A stretch of DNA of 64,000 bases from Apostichopus californicus (Eukaryota > Echinodermata > Holothuroidea > Aspidochirotida > Stichopodidae), in the NCBI GenBank assembly GCA_020650975.1, contig JAIPMN010000687.1, positions 1 through 64,000 of the forward strand. Reading direction: 5' to 3'. The notes under the pieces are model-generated. The model was not told the origin of the DNA, did no database searches, and saw nothing but the letters and a program-made list of their open reading frames with translations. Shown piece by piece: positions 30,257-42,131 of the stretch. Made by a program: the position numbers and the translations under genes. Numbering within the stretch: position 1 is the first letter of the stretch; each line of letters opens with the position of its first letter.

Positions 30257-33200
30257 TGTAAAAAGCGTCCCAAGTCCTTTATAAGATCATGTCCAAAGAG
30301 TTAGGATCCAAGAAGAAATTTGGCAGTAGGGGAAAGAAAAAAAAAGATTGGAGAGTTTGTTTTTGTGATTTTACACGTCGTCGTTGTCACTATGACGACA
30401 GCATTACAAAACTGACTGGCGTGAAACGAGAGTGACAACTAATTTGGGAGTAATCTCCCCAAAATCCCAGGTGAAAGTTATTGGTGTCATGTGTTGAGGG
30501 GGGACTCTATCAATAGAAATTAATATATTGAATTTAGTAATTTTTTTGTGTGAGAAATGTCCATCTGTATAAGAAAGCTGTTTTGAGTGTTCATTTTACA
30601 ATTGGGCAAAAAAATAATAAACATAGATTTTCGGATTATAATATATTCATTGTTGATGAGCACAGAATTAAATCTATTGAAAATGCCAAAAAAACAACAA
30701 AAAAAAGGGAAGAAGAAAAAACACATAAAAATTGTAGTAATCATCAAAGTTTTTAAAAATGAATCAGTAGGCAGTAGTCCTGGAAATAAAGAGGGTAATT
30801 TACTGAAATCTACTTCTTGAGCCTGATGAAATTCAGAATTGAATAGACTTTTCACAATACTGGTTTTAGTATCGTTAATTGAGGAACGCCCACTGTATAC
30901 ACGTTTTGCTGATGTAAGCTCCATTAGGAATCAAAATTTATTGGGAGAAAAACAAAACGATTTGCTAATGACACAGAGAATTAACAAATTAGAGCATATT
31001 AAAGAAAAGAAATGCATAATTCAACAAAGATTTGAGACAAGAAGTACAAAAAAAAAATTGGAAAGGCAAAATTAAAATGAAATCTTTCTGTCACAATTTG
31101 AAATTAAAGTATTTGGTTATTAAAGGTAAAATTAATACTTTATCTGTAAGGTTTGATTTGTCCACTTTGGTCAGATTTCTCTTATACTGTCAAAAGTAAA
31201 TGTACCCCATTTAATTTTTCTTCAATGAATATTGATGAAAAAAAAATTGAAAATGCTAGCCTACATCTGTCCATGCTAAGAAAACAATTTCCCAAGTTAT
31301 GCCGTCTTCACTCCCTTGTATTGTCAGTGATAAAGTGCCCTCCAAGCAAACTCATAAATTTTATGGTCCTGTGTGGATATCTTGTACTAATCATACCAAT
31401 CCCTCTCAAAATGAGTGTGGTGGGTTCTGTGCGAGGTTCAAGTTAAAGGTTCGCATCCCCTCTGGCCAAAATCTCACGGCAAAATTCTTCTAGTAATTTT
31501 CGTACCATCTTTTTATATCGGCATTTTTGATAGTCAAAACTTGTAAAATGAAGTGTGATTATTTTCAACTTTTTATGTTCTTTAATTTTTAAATTTCCCT
31601 TCATTGCGATTGTATCGTCGTGATTTCATTGATTGTGTTTCACCATGACAACCAACTTTTCTTCTGGCCGGATCTTCTGGGACGCTGAAGTGAATCTCTG
31701 TGAAGATGTTTGTCCCTTTCCGTTTTCTCTAAAAAAAAAAATTTTCCTTCCATATTTTTTTTTTTAATGTTATTCTCCAATTGCTGTGTTATCTTCTTCA
31801 GTGTCTTGAGGGTTTGTAAACAAAACCTACCTGATGGTGTCACAAAATGTATTCAGTAAAAGAACGGTAGGAATTTAGATTTTGACGTTGAAAGGTTAAT
31901 ATTTTACCGTGCGTGAAAGTTAAGAAAATGTGTCGACCGTCAATGTGTGATGACGTCATAAGGATGTTGAAACCAATTTCCTACAGTGGCGTCTGCTTTG
32001 TAGTTGACATGACAACAAGGTGAAGTCATTTTTTGCCTTTCGTTTTGATTAGCAAAACCTTCCATCCACATTTAGTGTCCTTTCAGAACCAGAATTGATA
32101 CGTTGAGGCATAGCAACACACACACTCAAAAAAAAAAAAAAAAATTTCCTTAATTAATTTCTAGTAATATTTGTAACTACTTGCTTAAATCTATTATTTA
32201 ATCGACCTTTTGATTTCCAGCCCTTCTGATTTTGAGTAAATGAGTGTTATTAAAATGTGTTTTGTTGGATAATAGTTTATTACATAACACTTGTAGAAAG
32301 GGCTAGCAATATTAGTTTTAAAGAGCGAGTTTTTTTTGTTTTTTTTTTCTGTTCCTCCAACGAATCCTGAATTTGGATCAACAACGTTATATTTTGGTTA
32401 ATTTGTAGAGCTAGACCATTTTTTGTTTAATTTGTAAGATTTCATTCAAATGATACTCATGATTTACCTAATACACTTTAGCTTTAGATACAAAACGAAT
32501 ATCAAAGCTATTATGACAATCTGTTTTTTTTTTTTTTTGTAGTTTACTCTCGATCTGCAATTTGAACCATTTTTATTCGGTTTCTGTATTTTCTCTTTCA
32601 AATTTCTGAAAATTTGTTGTTCACCCAAAGTTGAAATTAATTTTGCACACTTCTTTTTTCAACAAATTGTGAAAAGTGTAGTACAATGAAGATATACAAG
32701 CACTTTCTTTTCAAATTTATCAGGAAGGGTTAGCACATGATAACATTGTTTTTTGGGGTGTTTTTTTTTGTTGGTTTTAGGAGCATGTATGGGAACGTTC
32801 TGTGTTATTTGATATGAAGAGCTTTTGAATACCGTTCGAGTTTTAATGTTTAACGATTTATCTGATCATTAATCCGTATAGATATGATATGATTGATATG
32901 ATTACATATATTTGTAGGATATGATTTTTTCTACCATTGTTGGTTCAAGGAAAAACAAAAATTGTTTCACTCACTTCCTCGTGGGTTATTTTTCTTGTGG
33001 TTTCCAGCTTGCAGTGAAAACAGCAAACAGTACGACCCTGGAGTGAAAATACTGGTTTAACACACAAAACTATGGTTCGGGCAAGATTAGCATCAATGTT
33101 ATGAATCAACATTGTTTCAGAGAACATTGTATGCAAATAACTTTTAGTATCAATAGAAGTTTCCCAATCAGGAATAATTAATCTCTCTCTGTTTTATTTG

Positions 33201-35400
33201 TGTCTTGCGTTTCATTTTTTGGCCCCAAATGTTATCACGCTTAACGATATCTTGAAGGTACTATCCTGAAGTTTCCAAATATCTCCCGACATTTAAATTG
33301 TCAATATTGAGGATTAAATGAGTCTCAGGCTTTCAGTTTCTCAGAGCAAGGATGTCTTTTGGAATTATTTCTCGTGGAACCGGTTTGCCACGATCCTGCA
33401 GTATTGCATGTAATAGTAGCCAGTAATAGTAGATTTTTGAGGTTTGCACAGCAAGTTTATCAAGACTACCAAGTCTTAGCAAGAATCAGATTGTAATGGA
33501 AGTTATGAGCAAGTAATAAATGATTTACACTCTACATGTCACCACCCTGGAGATGCACTTTCACATAAAGATTAAAGGTCGTCAGTAAACTGGCCAAAAT
33601 TAAGCATGCTGAAATTGCCAGAAGTTTTTAAATGCACATTCGTAGGCTAGAAGCTCTGATCCTCCAAAGTAGTCCCAGCCATCGAGGATAATTAGAAAAG
33701 ACAAATGTCTAAGTCTGTAACTTCAGAGTGGCAGTCGAAGCAAAATACTTGTTGGAATTTTCTGTATGGGTGACCATTATCAAAATCTCTAGCATATTTG
33801 AGGGCAATTCTGATGACCTTTAATCACATGTACACAATTTTTTTTCAAAAATTGCTAGAAAAGCAGTATTTTTACCCAGTGTGCCAGAAGAACACCAAAT
33901 GGTAAACTAAGATTGAACTTTTGTAGTTTCCTCCAAATATAAAAGACACAACACAAGAGTTAACACTATTAACACACGAAGAAAATAGAACAGAATAGCG
34001 GCAATTATAAAGTGCTTTGATATTAAATCATCTTCGATCAATTTACAAAATCCATGACAGCAACTGTTTACAAAATGTTTCATGTTCATGTATTGGAGCA
34101 GAAGCATGTGAGATGATCAATCTACGATGTTGATGGATACAGAGATGGCGACCATTCAAACTTGGGTCAGTGGAAATTCACAGACCTGGGAAGTCACCAA
34201 AACATGTTGCATTTTGATGAAATTCTAAATACAGAGAACATTGCCAGCTAGGCAAACATTCCCAATGCATCAAGTTTCGATGATAAACAGCTAAAAAGAT
34301 TGTAAAGAGAAAGAAGAGCCTTTCAAGAACATTTGCCAATATGACCTCATAGACTGCATACTGTAATCCAGTCCAGGCAAAGAATGGAGGCCTGGTTTAG
34401 CCAGTTAAAATAGTTAAAATTCAATCAACCATATCTTGAGTTTGGGACGAGATACTAAAGTGGGGTTTTCATCTAACAGAATAGAATATTTTCTTTTCCA
34501 TATAAGAGCCACATCGTCTGCCAGTGGAAATATCCCTTTAACGGACGATAGCGGAAATTGTGTATAACAGCAAAATTGCTCTAATTTTTGCTTAAATAAA
34601 TGCTTTAAATATACAGCAAAAAATGTAAACTTTTCCGACACCATGAGCAGATAATACAAAGATGATGATTTGTGACCAGTTTAGCATACCTAGCAAATTT
34701 AGGTGTCTTCATATAACCCATTCTAAAGAACAACTTAAGTGGCAATGGATGTCACAAATGATCACAAGGACAAAGATACTGACATACTGAAAATGTTGTG
34801 TTGCAAAAAGAGAAACTAAATCAAGCAGTGCCGCACTAATGAAGTCAGTGTTTTCTTTTTGTGAAGATTTGACCAATCACATTACTCCTAACAGAAATCA
34901 ACTAATCTTTATAATATCCGGCTTGTTATTGGCAAGTTGTGTAACTACAGTCATTGTGCAAAGTTGCGAGAAGTATCAGGATATATTGCAGAATATCCCC
35001 CCCCCCCCCCAAGTGAATGTTTTTTTCTGTGGGACCTTCAAGCAAACACTGTCCAGAACATATCTGGTGAGCTTTATGGAATTCCATTAAGAAATGATTC
35101 AACAGTTACAAGCATTGTACAAGTCACAATCTTTCTCTCATGACACCATTATGACCAAAATGCAACAGCTATAATCTGTAAATAAAGTTAGTCAGCAGTT
35201 TGTTCCTTCGCCATGCGACTTTGACGAGACTTTCTCTGTAAAAATTTCACTTTTGCCGGGCAAAGAAAGGAATCCCTTCTCGTAGACTCTCTGACAAGAG
35301 TAGCTAATCGGCATCCTCCCGTCATCGACAGATTACAGCCATTTGTGAAATTTCTTCGAGGAGATGACTTGTAAACCCAGAAATGTAATATTCTACGACA
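30257..35400. other. 3' UTR/intergenic region between convergent SERCA and POP5
   Basis: AT-rich with A and T homopolymers. AATAAA at 30616 and 30785 could end the short SERCA isoform mRNA. A dispersed repeat word (GACCATTATC...GATGACCTTTAAT) lies at 33770-33825, and poly(C) at about 34998-35011. The long mirrored open frames at 30520-31075 have no domain. No gene was recognised. Confidence 0.55.
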
Positions 35401-35498
35401 TCAAGTAAAACCGTCATTATCATTGTCGCTCGCAATTTTCTGTCCCTGGAAGTCCAACGTGCAGCTCAACAAGGCTTCCTGGATTTTCTTCCTATGAT
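35401..35498 (-). CDS. POP5: POP5 exon 5
   Basis: Encodes DHRKKIQEALLSCTLDFQGQ then KIASDNDNDGFT, stop TGA at 35403-35401. The KIQEALLSC part matches the human AIQKSVTRSCL region. Acceptor TTCCAG (reading -) lies just above 35498. Phase joins exon 4 through an Asp codon. Confidence 0.88.
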
Positions 35499-38400
35499 CT
35501 GGAATGATATTAATTAGTGAAATCGATAAAAAATATCTCTAAATCTTTAGTTTTACAGTGTTGAATATGTACATATATTAATGCATTCAAATTCAAAGCT
35601 ATATAGCAAGTCTGTTGGTTTGAACACTGTACTATTGGTGGCTGATACAAACTCATCACTTTAAATCCTATGTAGCACTATGTATTATGATGGCCTATAG
35701 TCTGGCTGCTGTATACTCGTGTACTACTCTCCCAATTGGGAGTACAAGAAAGGTGAAAGTATCTACTTGAACAGTTCATCAATTCCCTGCCTCCCTCTTC
35801 ACTCCCTTCTCATCTCCTCCCTTCCCACTAGCCTTCCCTTCTCCAACTGGCCCCTCCCTTCAGCCTTCCCTTCCCCACCTGGTCCCTACCTAAAGCCTTC
35901 ACTTCCCTTCCTGTCCCCGCCCTCTAGCCTTCCCTTCGGCACCTGGCCCCTCCCTCCAGCCTTCCCCACCTGGCCCCTCCCTCCAGCCTTCCCCACTTGG
36001 CCCCTCCTTCTAGCCTTCCTTTCCCCACCTGGTCCCTTCAACCTTCCCTTCCCCATCTGGCCCCTCCCTTTAGCCTTCTCTTCCCCATCTGGCCCCTCCC
36101 TTTAGCCTTCCCTTCCCACGTGGATTAATTTTATGCCACGATGTTTGGAACCTACACCATGTAGTGATAACATTTAGAGATGTGAGCTATGTGTAATTTC
36201 CCGGCCAAAACAATATATCGAAACAGCACAAACTGGCTTTACTGCATTTAAAGTACCACCACAACAAAGTTTGAAATACCTCCAGAAAGGTTCCTTCCTT
36301 TTAATGGAAATATCTCTACTTCATCCTTGAATTACGAAACAATTCCACAGGAATCACAGCTGAGGTACCGAATTTGAATATAAAAATCTGGCCTGAAGTT
36401 GTCATTGTCGAAAGGCAACTGAGCTGTCCAGTGGTGGAGCTAAGGGGATTGGTCAGGGGGGCGAGAATGGTCTGTAGGGGCGCTTTCAACACTATCTAAG
36501 CAGAGTGCCACCACAGGTTGGTGCGGAGCATACAGACATTTTTTGAGTAAAGACACTCCCTAGATCACCGGAAATGACCCTTTCCGGGCCTTGCTAATTT
36601 GCAGATAAACCAAGAAGAAATAGGTGTTATCGCCATTTTGTCAGAAAATTACACCAACAAAAAGTATTTGAGAGCGCAATAAAAAAGTCAATAATCGTGA
36701 ATAAGTAAAAAGTGGTAAAAAGCTGAAAAGGGCACCAGCAGTCTATTTGAGTCCATCGGGGGGGGGGGGGCATCGGCCCCCTCTGACTGTATGGACGCTC
36801 CGCCACTGGAGCTGTCTACAAGAGGAGCGCACTTCCTTTCTTCTAGCGCGGAGCCAAGCTGTACCCATTTTACTTGGACGACGTTTCCCAAGATTTAAGT
36901 TTCATCCGTGAATCCAGAAGAATTATTAAGAAGGAAATAATTTGGTATATAGTAAAAATAGAAGAGGATGACCAACCTTTATTTGTAGTATTTCTTAGTA
37001 ACTCCAGCAAAGTTCTTCTTTCATACTTGATCAATGCCTTCTGACAAGTGGCCACCGTTCCTGCATTAGAAGCCAAAAAACAAATAAATAAATCACAAAA
37101 TAGGATGAAATCAAATGGTTATTATTGGAAGTAATGCTTACATGTCAAAGGGATATTCCAAGGATGGACAATGTAGTACTTACCTGGAAAGACAAAGCTA
37201 TTCCATTCCATGGATAGCTTTCATGAGTCATTAGTACTGTACATGCTTGAAAGATATGTTGGTATTCAGTTGGCAAAGATAAGATATTCTAATCCCTTCT
37301 TCGGGGTAAATTTCTGTACGGACAATCAGATTGGACGACTGGTTGTTAAACTAAATTCACATTGCACTTTAACTAAATACCCTCAAATTGGTAAAATGAT
37401 ACCTTGGTATCATCTTCCAATACTTTGGAGATACCGAAATACTGGTAATAAATAAATGCACCGGTAACAAAAATACTGGTAGGCATATGATTCACCCAAA
37501 ACTGGTATTCTATTCACCCTACCTATACCTCTCTCTACAGTGTACATATCAGTCATTCTTTGTTGTTTTGGTACCCCCTTTTCGTACAACCAACAGCCAA
37601 GAACTGGTTGTCCAAGGAACGATCAGTAAAAAGTCCTTTAAAAGTTCTTGTTGTAAGGGTTTAAAAACAAAACTTATTTTGGCAGTGTAGCAGGGAATGA
37701 CAGAAACCACTGCATGAGAGTCAGCGAAAGATGATAAGAAGAAAGATAATCTATTGATCGGAATCTCTGAAGATGATAACAATATTTATTAATTTAAACT
37801 TTAAGAATATAACTGTCATTGCAACACCATGTACAGTAACACCATTTTTAAATGGATAAAACTTAGTCAAGGCTTAAGTGGTACGGAATGTCAGAGTAGG
37901 GTACTCTGTTTTTCATATGAATTTAAAGGGTGTGAAGACTCGCGCAAAAAAGAAACGTCTAATGCCGGTAATCTGACCTAGTTTCGGATGAGGTGTAACA
38001 GAAGTGTTAGACACCACCATCGATCCAGAAAATACACACACAGCTTGCTACCGTCGGTAATTAGACACTAGTGTACAGTCAGTACATACAGCTGCGGTCA
38101 ATACCCACAGCACAGTGTATAAACGATACAGCGATGGACATCTCAGGTCCAGCTAAACATAACAAGGTATCACAGTTCATTACTGTCTGCATTTTGTAGC
38201 GACACAAACAAAACGCCACTTGCAAGCAACAGATAGTTAACTTTTTCAGATGGCCGCACGCGGTTTGGGGCGAGTCTTCAATGCCTTTAATGCTACAGGT
38301 TTGGGTTGGGCAACTAGAATTTATAAAATAATGGAGAAAGGTTTTAAGCCTGCACCTGCACAAGAGTTATCTTATTAAAGTTAGATTCTAAAGGAGCATT

Positions 38401-40780
38401 CCTGAGATGTAGGATTTATTTCAGAGCGGAATATCTTGAAATCTGGAACAGAAACATTACTTGAACTCAAGTCCTTATTCTTTCTTGGACTATATTATCA
38501 ACATTAAACCTTGTACTTTCAGTGCAAGGAGATTTGTCACAGGGCCTTGTGTGGTATCACCTAGCATGGTTGGTTTTACCACACAAGATTGATGAAACCA
38601 TATGGAAATTTTATTTTTTTATATTTTTTTTTAGATGCTCTAATTATTTCAGATTTTACGTTTAGGTTTACTCAACGGGTGGTTAAACATCTCTGTCAAT
38701 ATCGGGTAAAACATCTCTCTCACCTGTGACATGAAGCGTTTGAATTATGACATCTGTCTTCTGATGTTGTTTTATGAACGGCAATAGCTGTGACAGCATC
38801 CTCGTGGCTCTGTGTTGGACTCTGATGATGGCCGTCTTGGAGTGAGAGTTCACTTTTATGACTAAACAGAGAAAAAAGTTACAGAAAATGATGAAAACAG
38901 GGAAATCAGAGAAGTTGACAGATCGTTCAATCAGCACAGGTCAGCTTTGAAGAACCTTATAACTTTTAAAATGCCAAACACCCTGACATAATATATACAT
39001 CTTTCATGGATGAAAGAATCTGTTGCAGAACCTTTCTTGAGGAATGGGAACGCAGGAATTGCTCGCAATTCTCACCAGGATGCTAATAGAACATGTTCCT
39101 CTTTCATCTGGTGAATATAGCTTTCCACCTGGGAGTATCCCTTTAAAATTCTGTACCTTTTTCAACCAATGAATAGCTATAAAAAATATGCTAGAACCTG
39201 TTAATAGGCATCTATAAAGATGCAAGTCATTTCAGAGCATCAAAAACAAGTGCTCTGACTACATATTTTTCTGGTAAACGATGTAACCTCTATGTTACGG
39301 TACAAACTTGTTTGGTTTCTTAAAATAGTACGGAAATGAGTTTCCGATGACGAAACAATGTAAGAGCATCAAGCATATGATAGAGACAAAACAATTTGTG
39401 CTAAGGTCATTTTCAAACTTAGGATTGCATTGTTTCATTTTGCAAATTTCATTAGAAATACAAGAAACACAGCCTTCCCAATATCTGCCTTCCCCAGATC
39501 ACTAGAGTGACCAACATATCCTCTAGAAAACTTTGAAACCATAACATCCAGAGGGCATACCTCGTAACCGGTTGCCCACAATGCCAAGTCCAAACTCCCC
39601 AAAGATTTCTCTAGCAGCTTTTTCGATCGCTCTTCGAAATTCTTGGCTAGTCAACATTTCGTTGCTTTCATCTGGTGATGGGAAGATGACCTTACATAGG
39701 AAGTACCTAAAAATGAGTGAAAGGAAAGGTCCTTCTTTTTTATTCCTATTGAACTTAACATGTTGGGTAAAGGAAGTTTCTTGCAAAAAATTTACTAGCA
39801 TGGTCAATATAGTGCAGAGTTCTGCAAAATCTCCATGAGGTATTTCTCCTTGACAACAAAAGTGTAATATTAAGATGGAAGTAAACTTTATAAGTTATTG
39901 ACAATAACTTTTACCAATTTTTCTGCTTAAAAATGATACGTAAGTCCTGCTTACCAGACTTTCCAGCACACACTTGACTTATGAAGTATTAGGACAAAAG
40001 AACATGTATAAATAGGGGCCTGGTATTTACTAAACTGTGGGAAATTAACATAACTACCACTGACATGAAGCAACATTATTCATGCAAAAACTACACTTAT
40101 TTGTTACCTGAAATGGGCATACGCATTGTGTAGTTGAATGTGCTATTACTATACTGTAGTCTGTACTGAATGCTTTACTACTAGAATATTTCTAATACTA
40201 CTGCATGGTATTGGTTCGATATGGTGGGGCCTATTGACCCGGCCGCCGGGTGAATAGCGAGCGGAGCTTATCGGCCCGGCCGCCGGGTGAATAGCGAACA
40301 GTGTGGCTTATCGACCCGGCTGCCGAAATGAATGGCACGGGAGAATAGCGATTGCGTTTGTTTGTGTGGGGGTCGATCGCCGCTGATGATCCGCAGCGCA
40401 GGCAATTGCAGACTTTAATAGCCCGGCCTACTGAACACATGCGCTTGCCCTGCCTGACGTACGTACGTAGGCCTACACAGTAAATTTATATGAGATCCAG
40501 GACTGTGCACAACTTCCATGGTACCATCTACAGCCGGGTGAATAGCGAGCGGGGCTTAGAGGCCCGGCGGCCGGGTCAATAGCCACTACCGTTCGATATA
40601 GCCATACTGTTGTCGCGAAACTAGTCCATACGAGATGATGAATGCAGAGAGCGTAAATTAATTCATGAGTATAAAATTAAAGTACTGAAGTAAAGACGGA
40701 GACCGTCTTGCACCACGGTAATATAGGATCATATGATAAAGTCATTATCTTTTAATTTACCTGTTCTTCAACCGGACCAT
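35401..40780 (-). CDS. POP5: POP5, RNase P/RNase MRP protein subunit, complete
   Basis: POP5 is a core protein of nuclear RNase P (tRNA 5' processing) and RNase MRP (pre-rRNA processing). Exons on the - strand: 40780-40761, 39706-39561, 38861-38724, 37060-36977, 35498-35401. They total 486 nt, 161 residues plus TGA; human POP5 is 163. All introns are GT-AG on the - strand and phases agree. Recognisable blocks: MVRLKNRYFLCKVIF (human MVRFKHRYLLCELVS), SKTAIIRVQHR then LPFIKQHQKTDVIIQTLHV (human TGIVLLRCRKE, LPFI, FNTLHV), and GTVATCQKALIKYERRTLLE (human GTIRTCQKFLIQYNRRQLLI). The C-terminal tail is acidic/polar. The gene converges on SERCA. It looks intact. Confidence 0.95.
35499..36976 (-). 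other. POP5 intron 4 (1.5 kb)
   Basis: Contains a C-rich minisatellite at 35783-36118 and a poly(G) run near 36758. On the - strand there is a polypyrimidine-free ordinary acceptor. The 67-codon frames around 36688-36891 have no domain. Confidence 0.6.
35783..36118 (+). repeat. C-rich CCTGGCCCCTCCCTCCAGCC minisatellite
   Basis: Units of about 27-33 bp (CTTCCCCACCTGG then CCCCTCCCTCCAGC) repeat roughly 10 times with variation. The 128-codon frame across it is a repeat artefact. Confidence 0.92.
36977..37060 (-). CDS. POP5: POP5 exon 4
   Basis: Encodes GTVATCQKALIKYERRTLLE then LLRNTTNK. This is the most conserved POP5 block (TCQK.LI.Y.RR.LL.LL). Acceptor AATGCAG and donor GTTGGT read on the - strand. 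The exon is 84 nt, phase 1 at both ends. Confidence 0.95.
37061..38723 (-). other. POP5 intron 3 (1.7 kb)
   Basis: AT-rich, with several open frames of 67-94 codons on both strands (37210-37455, 37487-37690, 38079-38363), none with a recognisable domain. No repeat of note. Confidence 0.55.
38724..38861 (-). CDS. POP5: POP5 exon 3
   Basis: Encodes VIKVNSHSKTAIIRVQHRAT then RMLSQLLPFIKQHQKTDVII and QTLHVTG. Aligns with the central alpha/beta part of POP5 ending in the FNTLHVGGT motif. Acceptor CTGTTTAG and donor GTGAGA are good. The exon is 138 nt. Confidence 0.95.
38862..39560 (-). other. POP5 intron 2 (0.7 kb)
   Basis: Plain AT-rich sequence; a 73-codon frame at 39004-39225 has no domain. 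No repeat seen. Confidence 0.55.
39561..39706 (-). CDS. POP5: POP5 exon 2
   Basis: Encodes YFLCKVIFPSPDESNEMLTS then QEFRRAIEKAAREIFGEFGL and GIVGNRLR. It matches RYLLCE... through the helix with REIFGEFG (human RVHGTFG). Acceptor ATTTTTAG, donor GTATGC. The exon is 146 nt. Confidence 0.93.
39707..40760 (-). other. POP5 intron 1 (1.05 kb) with GC-rich repeats
   Basis: Most of it is AT-rich, but 40230-40600 holds a CpG-rich block with 37-bp repeats centred on CCCGGCCGCCGGG. That block lies 160-550 bases downstream of the POP5 start codon in transcript direction and so could act as a promoter-proximal element. Confidence 0.65.
40230..40585. repeat. CpG-rich 37-bp repeat with CCCGGCCGCCGGG palindromic core
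   Basis: CCCGGCCGCCGGGTGAATAG begins at 40240 and 40277; a degenerate unit (CCCGGCTGCCG) follows at 40315, and two more pieces (GCCGGGTGAATAGCGAGCGG near 40532; GCCCGGCGGCCGGGTCAATA near 40562) lie beyond 150 bases of unrelated DNA. Base composition contrasts sharply with the surroundings. Confidence 0.88.
40761..40780 (-). CDS. POP5: POP5 exon 1 coding part
   Basis: Encodes MVRLKN plus two bases of Arg (ATG at 40780-40778), then donor GTAAAT. It matches the human POP5 start MVRFKHR. The 20-nt coding segment is too short for ORF finding and is supported by phase and homology. The 5' UTR lies above 40780. Confidence 0.92.
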
Positions 40781-41364
40781 TTTGTTCCTAAATCTTTGGT
40801 GTTAGTAGTACCAGTACAATGTTGAAACTGACTTTCAGTTTGGGAAAAGCCTTTCACATGAAAGATAATTAATTTATGGAATAGTTTAAAAACACCGCCA
40901 CCACTAAAATGGGACTCGCACGAGAGCCATATATAGGCTCTGTCTCTTAGTCTTACCAGAGCTATATATCGATCTGGCTAGTACCTGAGAAAATCGTCAC
41001 TGTTTTTGCTAATATAGTTCAATCAATTCAGAATAATTTCTTCCATATTCTTTCAAAGTATGGAAGGATGACTTCAGACATATGGCAATATTGATGTGGA
41101 TGGATATCTTTTTTTGTAGCAAGGCTAGAAGTGGACCCCTACCCCACCCCCCCCCCAAAAAACACACTTTTTGTGGTTTGGGTCATTGGCTGCCCGCAAT
41201 AGACTAGAATCATTAGAGACCTATTCGCCTCTCTTTTGCAGAAGGAAATAATTTTATGATTTCATATACATCATAATCCTTGCGTCAAATTGTAGACTTT
41301 TTACTCGAAATTTCAGTTGAATTTTCAGGATAATAAATAAATATAAATTTCAAAATAAAATAAA

Positions 41365-41563
41365 ACTGTTAGCAAACTGCTTATCCACTAGAGGGCCTGT
41401 GGGCCTGTGTAATAGAATGTGTAAAAGTAAGTTGGCCTGACGTTTCGATCCGTTAAGAAAATAGTCGAACTTTGACATAACACAGTAAATATTTGGAGGA
41501 TATATAACCTCTGAAGAAGATCCTGCTAGGATCGAAACATCAGGCCAACTTACTTTTACACAA
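41365..41563 (+). repeat. Dispersed element with hammerhead-like core (copy 2, interrupted)
   Basis: Shares AACTGTTAGCAAACTGCTTA, TCCACTAGAG, GTGTAAAAGTAAGTTGGCC and the hairpin GATCCTGCTAGGATC with 24175-24310, in opposite orientation. CTGAAGA (41511-41517), the stem GATCC/GGATC and GAAAC (41534-41538) are in hammerhead order. A roughly 50-bp word (41459-41508), found again at 41688-41731, interrupts it. GTGTAAAAGTAAGTTGGCCT and its complement close the structure. Confidence 0.7.
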
Positions 41564-41731
41564 ATATAAATTTCAACGCAAGGACTAAACTGAGACGAAC
41601 AATTACATGGATATTTCTTTAAAATAGTCACAATTTCGATAAACAGAGGGCAAATTTTTAAGAAATAAAAATAGACATTGTAAGAAAATAGCAGAAACTT
41701 TGACATAACACAGTAAATATTTGGAGGATAT
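41459..41731 (+). repeat. Direct repeat pair (CTTTGACATAACACAGTAAA)
   Basis: CTTTGACATAACACAGTAAA then TATTTGGAGGATATATAA occurs at about 41470-41508 and 41698-41731, some 230 bp apart, bracketing the second half of the hammerhead-like element. Confidence 0.88.
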
Positions 41732-41964
41732 ATAATTTTATACAACACCTAATTGTATTCTGGTCATTTGATTGGTCAATTGCTCGTTGATTGCATGCAA
41801 AATCCGCTCTATTCCACTCTATGAAATAGAACCATGGGTTATACTTTTTTGATAGCACTTTTTTTCAATGATAAGAGAGCAGAGAAACCTGTCTGTTCAA
41901 AACAATCTGTTGCATGAGTGCATTTTACCCATCTTAATATCCAATTTTGAGGGTGTTGTATAAA

Positions 41965-42131
41965 ACAAATAATGAATGGTTTCCATTCGTGCAATAGTGC
42001 AAATATTTCATTCGTTGAAAGATGTAATTTGTTCCATTCAACTCGGCTGCGCCTCGTTGAATGGAACATTCCATCTTTCAACTCATGAAATATTTGCACT
42101 ATTGCACGAATGGAAACCATTCATTATTTGT
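41965..42131. repeat. 167-bp foldback hairpin (MITE-like)
   Basis: The left arm ACAAATAATGAATGGTTTCC, ATTCGTGCAATAGTGCAAAT, ATTTCAT and so on is the reverse complement of the right arm ending GGAAACCATTCATTATTTGT. The arms are about 80 bases with only a few mismatches, the first 47 bases matching exactly; the loop is about 6-8 bases around CGGCTGCG. Just outside, GGGTGTTGTATAAAA (41951-41965) is the inverted partner of TTTTATACAACACCT (41736-41750), suggesting nested insertions. A non-autonomous DNA element is likely. Confidence 0.85.

Noticed and set aside
35719-36105. 128-codon Pro/Leu-rich frame
   Set aside because: Translation of the C-rich minisatellite in POP5 intron 4.
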